64,000 nt of DNA, from assembly GCF_900114535.1 (NCBI RefSeq), contig NZ_FOTK01000007.1:124001-188000 (forward strand). The letters are read 5' to 3'. The position numbers and the translations under genes are program-made. Numbering within the stretch: position 1 is the first letter of the stretch; each line of letters starts with the position of its first letter. The DNA is from Methylobacterium pseudosasicola. GTDB lineage: Bacteria > Pseudomonadota > Alphaproteobacteria > Rhizobiales > Beijerinckiaceae. The notes under the pieces are model-generated. The model ran no database searches and was not told the origin of the DNA. It was given only the letters and a program-made list of their open reading frames with translations. This document shows positions 1 to 7,495 of this stretch, piece after piece.

Positions 1-384
1 TCAGACCCGGAGGCGCTCGGTCGCGCGGTCTGGTTCGACAAGTTCGGCGACACCGAGCTGTTCGCCAAGCTCGTCGTGCCGTTCGTCGAGCGGATCCTGA
101 AGCCCAACATGATGAGCCAGCCCACCGACGAGGCCGCGGTCGCCAAGGCTCTCGACAAGGATTTGCCGCCGCTGTTCGACTATCTGGAGCGGCAGATCTC
201 GGGCCCGTATCTCGTCGGCGACGCATTCGGCATTGCCGACATCTCGATCGCCACGGGTTTCTACAACTTCCACCTGGCCGACGCGCAGGTTGATGCCGGC
301 CGCTGGCCGAAGCTCGCGGCCTACGTCGCCGAGACTTTGGCGCGGCCGTCGTTCAAGGCCGCCCAGGACGCCAAGAAGGGCTGA
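1..384 (+). CDS. Glutathione S-transferase family protein, 3' part
   Basis: The frame is open from the first base and ends in TGA, so the start and the thioredoxin-fold N-terminal domain lie outside the window. The visible 127 residues are all-helical and fit the C-terminal domain of glutathione S-transferases: a helix with LFDYLERQI, the turn GPYLVGDAFGIADISIA, which is the conserved N-capping/folding motif (G-x-x-x-x-ADI), and a final WPKLAAYVAETLARPSF segment typical of the last helices. Such enzymes conjugate glutathione to electrophiles or isomerise them in the cytosol. The substrate cannot be judged from this part. A perfect hairpin follows directly, so the gene probably ends its transcript here. 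Confidence 0.85.
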   Translation, partial: SDPEALGRAVWFDKFGDTELFAKLVVPFVERILKPNMMSQPTDEAAVAKALDKDLPPLFDYLERQISGPYLVGDAFGIADISIATGFYNFHLADAQVDAGRWPKLAAYVAETLARPSFKAAQDAKKG

Positions 385-401
385 GTCCAGCCGGCGGCGT
401 C

Positions 402-440
402 AGACCATGCCACTGTTTCCGGGAAACAGTGGCATGGTCT
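402..440. terminator. Perfect 19-bp inverted repeat, bidirectional terminator
   Basis: The two 19-nt arms (402-420 and 422-440) are exact reverse complements with one central base, so the RNA folds to a long stem with a minimal loop. It lies between the GST stop and the convergent end of the Sel1 gene. A short T-containing tract (ctatcttta) follows on the plus strand. It is best read as a shared Rho-independent terminator. Confidence 0.7.
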
Positions 441-500
441 CTATCTTTATGATCGCATGATGATTTCGGAAAACCGGGATCCCCTTTTCCGCATCATGCT

Positions 501-1403
501 TCAGTGCCGCCGCCGGATTGACCCGACGGTCTGGAGCTGGCTCTGGGCCTCAGCCCGGTCGTCCTCGTTCGCTGCCGCCCAGTTCTTCTGGTAGAGCGAC
601 ACGATCCAGTCGTCCTTGCGGCCCTCCGCACCCTCGCGGGCGAGCGAGAGCCACATCAGGCCCTTCACGCGCTGGATCGGCACGCCGCCCAAGCCATTGA
701 CCAGCATGTCGCCGAGCAGAGCTTGTGCCGGGTGGTGGCCCTTTTCGGCCGCCAGATTGAACCAGCGCGCCGCCTGCCGGGGATCGGCCTCGACGCCGGT
801 GCCGTCGAGGTAGAGCCGGGCGAGGTTGTACTGCGCGTTCGGCTCGCCGTAATACGACGCCGCGTAGTTGAACATGTCGTAGGCGCGCTCAGGGTTCGGG
901 CGCACATAGGTGCCCTTGATCCCCTCCAGGAAGTAGGTGCCGAGCGCCGTGAACGCGCTGCCGGTCACCGCCGAGTTCTGCGGGTCCGGGCCATCGTCGG
1001 TGCTGGCATCGGCGATCCGGGAGAAGAACTCGAACGCCTTGAGGTCGTCATGGGGCACGCCGTCGCCCTCGGCATACATCCGGCCGAGCTTCCACAGGGC
1101 CAACGCATGGCCCTGGCCGGCGGCGTATTCGAGGGCGCGGGCCGCGCCCTGCTTGTCGCCGGCATTGTACTCGCGCACGCCGGCGCGCAGCGCGTCCTTG
1201 GCCGAGCGGTAGCTCTTATCCGCCACCGGCACCTGCACGGGCGTGCGGACGCTGGCGTCGAGGGCCCACGGCGCCTCTACCGGGAGGGCGAGCAGGACAA
1301 GGACACCGGCCGCGGCTGCGATCTTGCCGAGGAAGCGGGACCGACCGGGATCGGCCCCGGCCGGCGCCCTGCGCCGGCTGAGGTCAGTCCTAGACGTCCG
1401 CAT
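501..1403 (-). CDS. Sel1-repeat (tetratricopeptide-like) exported protein
   Basis: About 300 residues. The start chosen is the ATG at 1403 (MRTSRTDLS), because upstream in-frame sequence is the reverse reading of ilvD. Residues about 22-48 form a basic then hydrophobic segment (LGKIAAAAGVLVLLALP) like a signal peptide or anchor. The rest is a row of Sel1-like repeats with the pattern A-x-x-x-LG-x-x-Y-x-x-G-x-G-V (ALWKLGRMYAEGDGV, AQYNLARLYLDGTGV, AQALLGDMLVNGLGGV), a helical scaffold for protein-protein contacts. Similar proteins act in the envelope or as exopolysaccharide and signalling regulators, but no partner is identifiable here. The first 14 bases overlap the end of ilvD, so translation may be coupled. 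Confidence 0.75.
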   Translation of the reverse strand: MRTSRTDLSRRRAPAGADPGRSRFLGKIAAAAGVLVLLALPVEAPWALDASVRTPVQVPVADKSYRSAKDALRAGVREYNAGDKQGAARALEYAAGQGHALALWKLGRMYAEGDGVPHDDLKAFEFFSRIADASTDDGPDPQNSAVTGSAFTALGTYFLEGIKGTYVRPNPERAYDMFNYAASYYGEPNAQYNLARLYLDGTGVEADPRQAARWFNLAAEKGHHPAQALLGDMLVNGLGGVPIQRVKGLMWLSLAREGAEGRKDDWIVSLYQKNWAAANEDDRAEAQSQLQTVGSIRRRH

Positions 1404-3120
1404 AGCTCTCCAACTCCTTGGCGCCGCCCGGATGGGTGACGGCGCCGTACAGCGCCGGGCCGACGCCCTGCGCGTATTTCCACAGGTAGCCCGAGGTCGC
1501 GGTGTTGGTGCGCGGCGTCCAGGCCTTGCGGCGCTCGGCCAGCTCCTCGTCCGACACGGCGACGCTGAGCGTGCCCTGGATCGCATCGAGCGTGATGATG
1601 TCGCCGTCGCGGATCAGGCCGATCGGGCCGCCCACCGCCGCCTCGGGGCCGACATGGCCGACGCAGAAGCCGCGGGTCGCGCCGGAGAAGCGCCCGTCCG
1701 TGATCAGCGCGACCTTATCGCCCATGCCCTGGCCGTAGAGGGCCGCGGTGGTGGACAGCATTTCGCGCATGCCGGGGCCGCCGCGCGGACCCTCGTAGCG
1801 GATCACGAGCACGTCGCCTTCCTTGTAGGTCCGCGACTGCACCGCCTCGAAGCAGGCCTCCTCGCCGTCGAACACCCGGGCCGGGCCGGTGAAAACCTGC
1901 TTCTCCGCCGCCATGCCGGCGACCTTCACGATCGCGCCCTCGGGGGCGAGGTTGCCCTTGAGGCCGACGACACCGCCGGTGGGGGTGATCGGGCGGTTGG
2001 CCGGGTAGACAACGTCCTGGTCCGGGTTCCAGGTCACCCGGTCCATGTTCTCCGCGATGGTGCGGCCGGTGACCGTCAGGCAGTCGCCGTGCATGAAGCC
2101 GTGGTCGAGCAGGGTCTTCATCAGCAACGGGATGCCGCCGACCTCGAACATGTCCTTGGCGACGTAGCGGCCGCCGGGCTTCAGGTCGGCGATGTACGGC
2201 GTGCGCCGGAAGATCTCGGCGACGTCGAACAGCGTGAACTCGATGCCGCATTCATGGGCGATCGCCGGCAGGTGCAGGGCCGCGTTGGTCGAGCCGCCGG
2301 AGGCGGCCACCACGGTGGCGGCGTTCTCGAGCGCCTCGCGGGTGACGATGTCGCGCGGCCGGATTTTCTTGGCGAGCAGTTCCATGACCTGCTGGCCGGC
2401 GAGGGCACAGAACTGATCGCGAATCTCGTAAGGCGCCGGGGCGCCGGCCGAGTAGGGCAGCGCCAGGCCGATCGCCTCGGAAACGGTCGCCATGGTGTTG
2501 GCGGTGAACTGCGCACCGCAGGCGCCGGCCGACGGGCAGGCGACCTGCTCCAGCTCGTCGAGGTCTTCCAGGCTCATGTCGCCGACCGCGACCTTGCCCA
2601 CCGCCTCGAACAGGTCCTGCACGGTGACCGGCTTGCCGCGGAACGAGCCGGGCAGGATCGAGCCGCCGTAAATGAAGATCGACGGGACGTTGAGGCGCAC
2701 CATCGCCATCATCATGCCGGGCAGCGACTTGTCGCAGCCGGCCAGACCCACCAAGGCGTCGTAGGCGTGGCCGCGCATGGTCAGCTCGACCGAGTCGGCG
2801 ATGACCTCACGCGAGGGCAGCGAGGCGCGCATGCCGCCATGGCCCATGGCGATGCCGTCGGTGACCGTGATGGTGCAGAACTCGCGCGGGGTGCCGTGGG
2901 CAGCAGCCACGCCCTTCTTCACCGCCTGCGCCTGGCGCATCAGCGAGATGTTGCAGGGGGCGGCCTCGTTCCAGCAGGAGGCGACACCCACCAGCGGCTG
3001 ATGGATCTGCTCCCGGGTCAGGCCCATCGCGTAGAGATACGAGCGATGCGGAGCGCGGTCCGGACCCTCCGTGACGTGACGGCTGGGCAGCTTCGACTTG
3101 TCGTTCAAACGCGTGTCCAT
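1390..3120 (-). CDS. ilvD: Dihydroxy-acid dehydratase
   Basis: A 576-residue protein that dehydrates 2,3-dihydroxy-3-methylvalerate/isovalerate to the 2-keto acids, the shared third step of isoleucine and valine synthesis; it also feeds leucine and pantothenate. The family signatures are intact: [12 protein letters not shown] near residue 120 with one cluster-ligand Cys, [15 protein letters not shown] near 190 with a second, and the C-terminal [18 protein letters not shown] block. The length matches the bacterial IlvD/Edd family, and the residues around the motifs fit IlvD rather than phosphogluconate dehydratase. ATG at 3120 is preferred over an in-frame TTG one codon upstream. The Sel1 gene downstream overlaps the stop. 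Confidence 0.97.
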   Translation of the reverse strand: MDTRLNDKSKLPSRHVTEGPDRAPHRSYLYAMGLTREQIHQPLVGVASCWNEAAPCNISLMRQAQAVKKGVAAAHGTPREFCTITVTDGIAMGHGGMRASLPSREVIADSVELTMRGHAYDALVGLAGCDKSLPGMMMAMVRLNVPSIFIYGGSILPGSFRGKPVTVQDLFEAVGKVAVGDMSLEDLDELEQVACPSAGACGAQFTANTMATVSEAIGLALPYSAGAPAPYEIRDQFCALAGQQVMELLAKKIRPRDIVTREALENAATVVAASGGSTNAALHLPAIAHECGIEFTLFDVAEIFRRTPYIADLKPGGRYVAKDMFEVGGIPLLMKTLLDHGFMHGDCLTVTGRTIAENMDRVTWNPDQDVVYPANRPITPTGGVVGLKGNLAPEGAIVKVAGMAAEKQVFTGPARVFDGEEACFEAVQSRTYKEGDVLVIRYEGPRGGPGMREMLSTTAALYGQGMGDKVALITDGRFSGATRGFCVGHVGPEAAVGGPIGLIRDGDIITLDAIQGTLSVAVSDEELAERRKAWTPRTNTATSGYLWKYAQGVGPALYGAVTHPGGAKELESYADV

Positions 3121-3408
3121 CAACCCGAACCAAGCCTTCGCGCCGCCAGTCCCGAGGGTGCAGGAGACCGCGGCGCGTCGCCGTTCGCGATGCGCCGTGA
3201 GGGCCGTCCGCGTGCTCGGGAAATCCTCGTTTCGAAACGGTAAATCGTTGTCGAACTTGCCGTTTACCGCGGATGTTGAGGTGGGCTCGGACTATGGCGG
3301 GATCGCGGCGTTTGCGGGCAGGTCTCGGGGCAGACCCGGGATCGTTTTACGGTGTTGCGACCCCGCCACAGCCACGCTTCGGGTCGATTGCCGGCGCGAG
3401 ATTAGGTT

Positions 3409-3441
3409 AAGGATAATCCTTTGGCCGCTTAACTCGGCCAA
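3409..3441. promoter_or_regulatory. Adjacent small dyads upstream of ilvD
   Basis: AAGGAT-A-ATCCTT (3409-3421) is a perfect 13-base dyad. It is followed at once by TTGGCC, a 9-base spacer and GGCCAA (3421-3441). Both sit in the ilvD upstream region, about 290 bases before the start codon. They could be protein-binding sites or a weak hairpin; the function is unknown. Confidence 0.25.
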
Positions 3442-3598
3442 TTAGGCATCATCGGCACCGCTTCTGAAGCTCACAGACGATCGGTATCGCTGGAGCCATG
3501 CCGCTTGGAACGTTCCAGACTGATTCTAAGACGTCGCGGGCGAGCCCGGCATCCAGAGCCATCGACGGCGCAAGATACTGAATCCTTTACGTTTCTGG

Positions 3599-3628
3599 AT
3601 CCCGGGCTCCGCTTTGCGGCCCCGGGAT
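3599..3628. repeat. Nested palindrome, intergenic-repeat-like
   Basis: ATCCCGGG at 3599 pairs with CCCGGGAT at 3621, and inside it CCGC-TTT-GCGG pairs again, giving a compact hairpin. The wording (atcccgggctccgc... ggccccgggatgac) resembles palindromic repeats scattered between genes in Rhizobiales genomes. Only one copy was seen in this window, so the repeat status rests on recall. Confidence 0.4.
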
Positions 3629-3751
3629 GACGCGGCGGGTGGATCGGAGGTCGATGACAATCTCCGGATCGCAGGCATGGGCCTTGAACTGCTATCCACA
3701 TGACTGCCCCAACATTCGGTTGGGCACCGAGCGCGAAACAGGCTCGTCCGT

Positions 3752-4537
3752 TCAGCCGCGGCTCGGCTCCGGCAAGGCCGGCGCCGCAGCGCCCGATTCC
3801 AGGGCGCGGTCGCTCTCGTCCTTCAGCGTGACGCCGCTCAAGCCCAGGGTGAGCGCGCGGGCGAGCAGCCAGTGCAGCTTGAACGCCGCCTTCGCGTGGG
3901 TGAGGCCGGCCGTGCGGACGTTCGAGATGCAGTTGCGCTCCGCATCCGAGCGGCCGATTTTCGGATCCAGCGTCAGGTAGATGCCAAGGCTGTCTGGGGA
4001 GGACAGGCCCGGCCGCTCGCCGATCAGTACCGCCACCGCCCGGGCCTTCAGGGCGTCGCCGATCGCGTCGCCGAGCGCCACGCGGGCCTGGCTGGCGATC
4101 ACCACCGGGGCGAGGCGCCAGCCGGATTGTTCCGCCAGGGGCGCGAACGCCTTGAGCAGCGGCGCCGCGTTCTCGTGCACGGCACGGGCCGAGAGACCGT
4201 CCGCCACTACGAGAGCCAAATCGGTGGACTCCGCCGCGGCCTGGAGTCCCAAAAAATCCTCCGGGTCGAGCCGGCGGCCGAGATCGGGGCGGCGCAGGTA
4301 CGTCGCGCGGTCGGGGGCCTGGGAGGCCACCGGGATCGTGGCGAGGCCAAGTTCGGCGATCGCACTCGCCAGCGCCTCCGCATCCATCGGCGCGTGCACG
4401 GCGTCCCTGGCCTGGGCGTGGTCGAGGCCAAAGCGCAGCACCTCCCGGGTCGGTAGCCCGCTTCCGGCGCGGCCGAGACCGATCCGGGCTGGCGTCAGCC
4501 CGGCGAGCCGCGCCCAGATCTCCCGGGGGTCGCTCAC
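3752..4537 (-). CDS. eutC: Ethanolamine ammonia-lyase small (light) subunit
   Basis: A 261-residue subunit of the adenosylcobalamin-dependent lyase that turns ethanolamine into acetaldehyde and ammonia; with EutB it forms the cytosolic (EutBC)6 complex and contributes to the B12-binding face. Recognisable family stretches are TPARIGLGRAGSGLPT near the N-terminus, DLALVVADGLSARAVHENA in the middle, and the C-terminal LIGERPGLSSPDSLGIYL, followed by RNCISNVR. The start is GTG at 4537: it overlaps the eutB stop in a GTGA arrangement, so translation is coupled. It is at the short end for the family (enterobacterial EutC is longer at the N-terminus), as usual in Rhizobiales. Confidence 0.95.
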   Translation of the reverse strand: MSDPREIWARLAGLTPARIGLGRAGSGLPTREVLRFGLDHAQARDAVHAPMDAEALASAIAELGLATIPVASQAPDRATYLRRPDLGRRLDPEDFLGLQAAAESTDLALVVADGLSARAVHENAAPLLKAFAPLAEQSGWRLAPVVIASQARVALGDAIGDALKARAVAVLIGERPGLSSPDSLGIYLTLDPKIGRSDAERNCISNVRTAGLTHAKAAFKLHWLLARALTLGLSGVTLKDESDRALESGAAAPALPEPSRG

Positions 4538-5913
4538 GCGGCGAGGTCCGGCGCGGCGGTGAGGAGCGGGGCGCCCGAACCCGGCAGCAGCGCGCCGCCC
4601 TCGTCGGTGAGACCGATCCCGTGAAGCCAGGCCTCGAATTCGGGGGCGCGCTTCAGCCCTAAAACCTCGCGCAGGTAGAGGGAATCGTGGAACGACGTGG
4701 ATTGGTAATTCAGCATCACGTCGTCGGCCCCCGGGACGCCCATGATGTAGGTGCAGCCCGCCGCCCCGAGCAGCGTCAGCAGCGTGTCCATGTCGTCCTG
4801 ATCGGCCTCGGCATGGTTGGTGTAGCAAACGTCGACGCCCAGCGGCACGCCCATCAGCTTGCCGCAGAAATGGTCCTCCAGCCCGGCTCGGATGATCTCC
4901 TTGCCGTCGTAGAGGTATTCGGGCCCGATGAAGCCCACGACGGTGTTGACGAGGAGTGGCCGGAACGGCCGGGCCACCGCGTAGGCCCTGGCCTCAAGGG
5001 TCTGCTGGTCGATGCCATGATGGGCATCCGCCGACAGCGCCGAGCCCTGGCCGGTCTCGAAATACATACAGTTGTCGCCGAGCGGACCGCGCTTAAGCGC
5101 CAGCGCCGCCTCGTGGGCCTCCTTCAACAGGGCGAGCGTCACCCCGAAGCCGGCATTGGCCTTCTCGGTGCCGGCGATCGATTGGAACACGAGATCAACC
5201 GGCAGGCCGCGCTCCATGGCGGCGAGCGTTGTGGTCACGTGGGTGAGCACGCAGGCCTGCGTGGGAATCGCATGCGTCTGGATCACCCCGTCGAGGAGTT
5301 GGAGTAGGTCGCCGAGCGCCTGGACCGAATCGGAAGCCGGGTTGATGCCGATCACCGCGTCCCCGCAGCCGAGGGTGAGCCCGTCGAGGATCGCCGCGGT
5401 GATGCCCTTCGGATCGTCGGTGGGGTGGTTCGGCTGCAGCCGCACCGCAAGCGTCCCGGGCAGCCCGATCGTGTTGCGGAAGCGGGTCACCACGCGAGCC
5501 TTGCGCGCCACCGAGATCAGATCCTGGTTGCGCATGATCTTTGAGACGGCCGCCGCGATCTCCGGCGTGACGCCAGGGGCGATCCGGGTGAGCCCATCCG
5601 GGGTGGCGGTCAGCAGGAATTCTCGGAAATCGCCGACCGTCAGGTGGGCGATCTCCGCGAAAGACGCCGCGTCGTGCGTGTCGAGGATCAGCCGGGTGAC
5701 GTCGTCCTGCTCGTAGGGGATCAACGGCCGGGCCAGGATCTCGGCGAGCGGCACCTCGGCGAGGCACCAGCGGGCCGCCGCGTTCTCCTCGGCGGATTCG
5801 GCCGCGATGCCGGCAAGCCGGTCGCCGGAGCGGACCGGCGTCGCCTTGGCCATTAGGGTAGCGAGGTCGGCGAAGACATGGGTGCGTGGGCCGACGACGT
5901 GGCGGTAGGCCAT
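4534..5913 (-). CDS. eutB: Ethanolamine ammonia-lyase large (heavy) subunit
   Basis: 459 residues, the full family length. EutB is the TIM-barrel catalytic subunit that holds the substrate and adenosylcobalamin. Typical stretches are RVRSGDRLAGIAA-like at the N-terminus (here PVRSGDRLAGIAA), CGDAVIGINPASDS in the middle, FQSIAGTEKANAGFG, CMYFETGQGSALSADAHHG, and GVDVCYTNHAEADQDD followed by YIMGVPGADDVMLNYQ. It lies upstream of eutC in a two-gene unit. No microcompartment shell genes, ethanolamine permease, regulator EutR or reactivase EutA occur in the window, so this is the simple, shell-free type. Acetaldehyde disposal must be encoded elsewhere. Confidence 0.97.
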   Translation of the reverse strand: MAYRHVVGPRTHVFADLATLMAKATPVRSGDRLAGIAAESAEENAAARWCLAEVPLAEILARPLIPYEQDDVTRLILDTHDAASFAEIAHLTVGDFREFLLTATPDGLTRIAPGVTPEIAAAVSKIMRNQDLISVARKARVVTRFRNTIGLPGTLAVRLQPNHPTDDPKGITAAILDGLTLGCGDAVIGINPASDSVQALGDLLQLLDGVIQTHAIPTQACVLTHVTTTLAAMERGLPVDLVFQSIAGTEKANAGFGVTLALLKEAHEAALALKRGPLGDNCMYFETGQGSALSADAHHGIDQQTLEARAYAVARPFRPLLVNTVVGFIGPEYLYDGKEIIRAGLEDHFCGKLMGVPLGVDVCYTNHAEADQDDMDTLLTLLGAAGCTYIMGVPGADDVMLNYQSTSFHDSLYLREVLGLKRAPEFEAWLHGIGLTDEGGALLPGSGAPLLTAAPDLAA

Positions 5914-5941
5914 GCGGTTTCACCCCGTCCTTGCTTCCGAA

Positions 5942-5961
5942 GATCACAGGATACCGTGATC
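5942..5961. promoter_or_regulatory. Short dyad upstream of eutB
   Basis: GATCAC, an 8-base spacer and GTGATC form an inverted repeat in the 64-base gap between the transglutaminase stop and the eutB start. It could be an operator for eutBC or a weak terminator of the upstream gene. No T-tract follows on the minus strand. Confidence 0.25.
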
Positions 5962-5977
5962 CGGTGCGAATGTCCGG

Positions 5978-6838
5978 TCAGGCCGCGCCGGCATTCGGCG
6001 CGGGCACTTCCGTGGAAATCGCGTCGACCGTGCGCGGCATCGGGCTGCCCTGCCCGTCCGTGCGCTGGATCCGGACCTGCTGGTTGACCGGCTGCATGTT
6101 GCCGAAGGGTGTCGAGAAGGCGATCTCGGCGGCGTCGCGGCCCACGCCGATCCGGACCAGCCCGTCGAGGTCGGCCTGACGGGTGGCGTCGAACAGCCAC
6201 CAGCGCCCGTCGAGATAGGCCTCGAACACCGCGTGGAAGTCACTTGGCACGAGGCCGTGGGCGTAGCAGCTCACGAACCGGGCCGGGATGCCGAGCGCCC
6301 GGCAGAACGCCGTGCCGATATGCGCAAAGTCGCGGCAGACACCGGCCCGCTTCAGAAGCGACTCATCAGCTGTGGTCTCGCCGTCGCTGGTGCCGGGCTG
6401 ATAGGTGATGTGATCGTGGATCCAGTTGCAGATCTCGTTCACGCGGCTGTGGCCCTTGGGCAGCACGCCAAACTCGGCCTGGGCGAAGGGGGTCAGCCGG
6501 TCGGAGGAGACGAACCGGCTCGGCAGCAGGAACGGTAGGATGTCGAGCGGCAGCTCGCCGATCGGGGTCTCTTTGATGGTCGCCGGGTCGGCCCGGTGGA
6601 CGGTCAGATCCACCTCCGCATTGTACTCTAGGGCGAACTGGCCCATCGGCACGTTGACGCCGAGATAGCGGTTCAGAAGGTCGGGGGTGGTGTAGAGGTC
6701 GCGCTTCAGGTTCGGCGTGAGCACGAGGCTCTCGCTGAGGATCTCGACGCTCCTCAGCTTGGCGACCTCCAGGTTGAAGATGAAGGTCGTGTCCGAGAGT
6801 ATATTGTAGGACAGACTGCAACCGAGGGTATAGCGCAT
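5978..6838 (-). CDS. Transglutaminase-like cysteine protease/peptidase family protein
   Basis: 286 residues from the ATG at 6838, which is preceded by a good AAGGAG ribosome-binding site; a longer in-frame start at 6877 lacks this support. The C-terminal half carries the transglutaminase core with its Cys-His-Asp triad: RAGVCRDFAH (Cys), DFHAVFEAYLDGRWW (His) and LFDAT (Asp). The N-terminal half is beta-rich and resembles the domain that often precedes this core in COG1305 proteins. No signal peptide is visible, so it is probably cytosolic. Bacterial members are mostly proteases or amidases, and the substrate is unknown. It sits between lutC and eutB on the same strand, with 60-70 base gaps either side, and may be co-transcribed. 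Confidence 0.85.
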   Translation of the reverse strand: MRYTLGCSLSYNILSDTTFIFNLEVAKLRSVEILSESLVLTPNLKRDLYTTPDLLNRYLGVNVPMGQFALEYNAEVDLTVHRADPATIKETPIGELPLDILPFLLPSRFVSSDRLTPFAQAEFGVLPKGHSRVNEICNWIHDHITYQPGTSDGETTADESLLKRAGVCRDFAHIGTAFCRALGIPARFVSCYAHGLVPSDFHAVFEAYLDGRWWLFDATRQADLDGLVRIGVGRDAAEIAFSTPFGNMQPVNQQVRIQRTDGQGSPMPRTVDAISTEVPAPNAGAA

Positions 6839-6907
6839 CGGATCTCCTTGCCGGGCGACGAGATGATCGCTGCCCAAGCAAGCGGCGCGCCCGATCGCGG
6901 TTCCCGG

Positions 6908-7495
6908 TCAGCGCGGCAGCAGCAGCACCGTCAGCGAGCGCACGCCCTGTGCCCCGTGGATCAGCACGCCCTCGATATCGGCGGTGGCCGAGGGGCCCGT
7001 ATGCAGCACCGCGTAGGCCGAGCTGCCGAATTCCGGGCGCTTGTAGGCGGCCTGGACGTTGGGGAGGATGTCGGCCGGGTCGAGCAGCACAATCAGGTGC
7101 TGGGCGAGATAGGCCACCGCGTTCACGATCAACTCGTCTTGGGTGAACAGCACCGAGCCGGTCTCGGCGATGCCGAACACCGCGCGCACCACCGCCACGT
7201 CGACATCCTCGACTTCCTGCGGGTAACGCACCGCCCTTAGGTCGCGGTTGCCCGCGATCTCCGGCACAGCGGAGGCGATCACCTTGGCCTCGGCCAGCCG
7301 CTCGCGCACGCCCGCCAGGGGCTCGCCGACGCGGCCATCTTCGATGCGACCGCCCATGCGCTTCAGCCGCTCGCCGAACTCCTCGACCAGATCGTCGCCG
7401 ACCAGCGGCGTGAAGTCCGGTACGGTCGGCAGCGGATAGTCACCCGCCGGACGGTTGGCCTTCAGGGCCGCCAGGATGCCCGCGCGCGCGCTCAT
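6908..7495 (-). CDS. lutC: L-lactate utilization protein LutC (LUD domain)
   Basis: 195 residues, the LUD-domain subunit of the LutABC complex that oxidises L-lactate to pyruvate. The family's end pattern is present: FGIAETGSVLF, then a hydrophobic core, HLIVLLDPADI, and GPSATADIEGVLIHGAQG, near the C-terminus. The start ATG at 7495 overlaps the lutB stop (ATGA), and an AAGGA sits just upstream inside lutB. That makes lutA-lutB-lutC a tightly coupled three-gene unit. LutC alone has no cofactor motif. Confidence 0.93.
   Translation of the reverse strand: MSARAGILAALKANRPAGDYPLPTVPDFTPLVGDDLVEEFGERLKRMGGRIEDGRVGEPLAGVRERLAEAKVIASAVPEIAGNRDLRAVRYPQEVEDVDVAVVRAVFGIAETGSVLFTQDELIVNAVAYLAQHLIVLLDPADILPNVQAAYKRPEFGSSAYAVLHTGPSATADIEGVLIHGAQGVRSLTVLLLPR

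Larger units (their letters stand above)
3121..3751. other. Intergenic region between eutC and ilvD
   Basis: About 630 bases without a gene I can support. Open frames here have arginine/proline-rich, non-conserved translations. The ilvD promoter should lie in the part near 3121-3450. Two short dyads at 3409-3441 and a nested palindrome at 3599-3628 are listed separately. No tRNA or riboswitch pattern was recognised. Confidence 0.6.

Noticed and set aside
1243..3243. 666-codon frame opposite ilvD
   Set aside because: The translation is Arg/Ala/Gly/Val-rich without domains. It mirrors a confidently identified gene in a GC-rich genome.
3098..3701. Small frames in the ilvD-eutC gap
   Set aside because: Arg/Pro/Ser-rich translations without start signals; part is the complement of a palindromic repeat.
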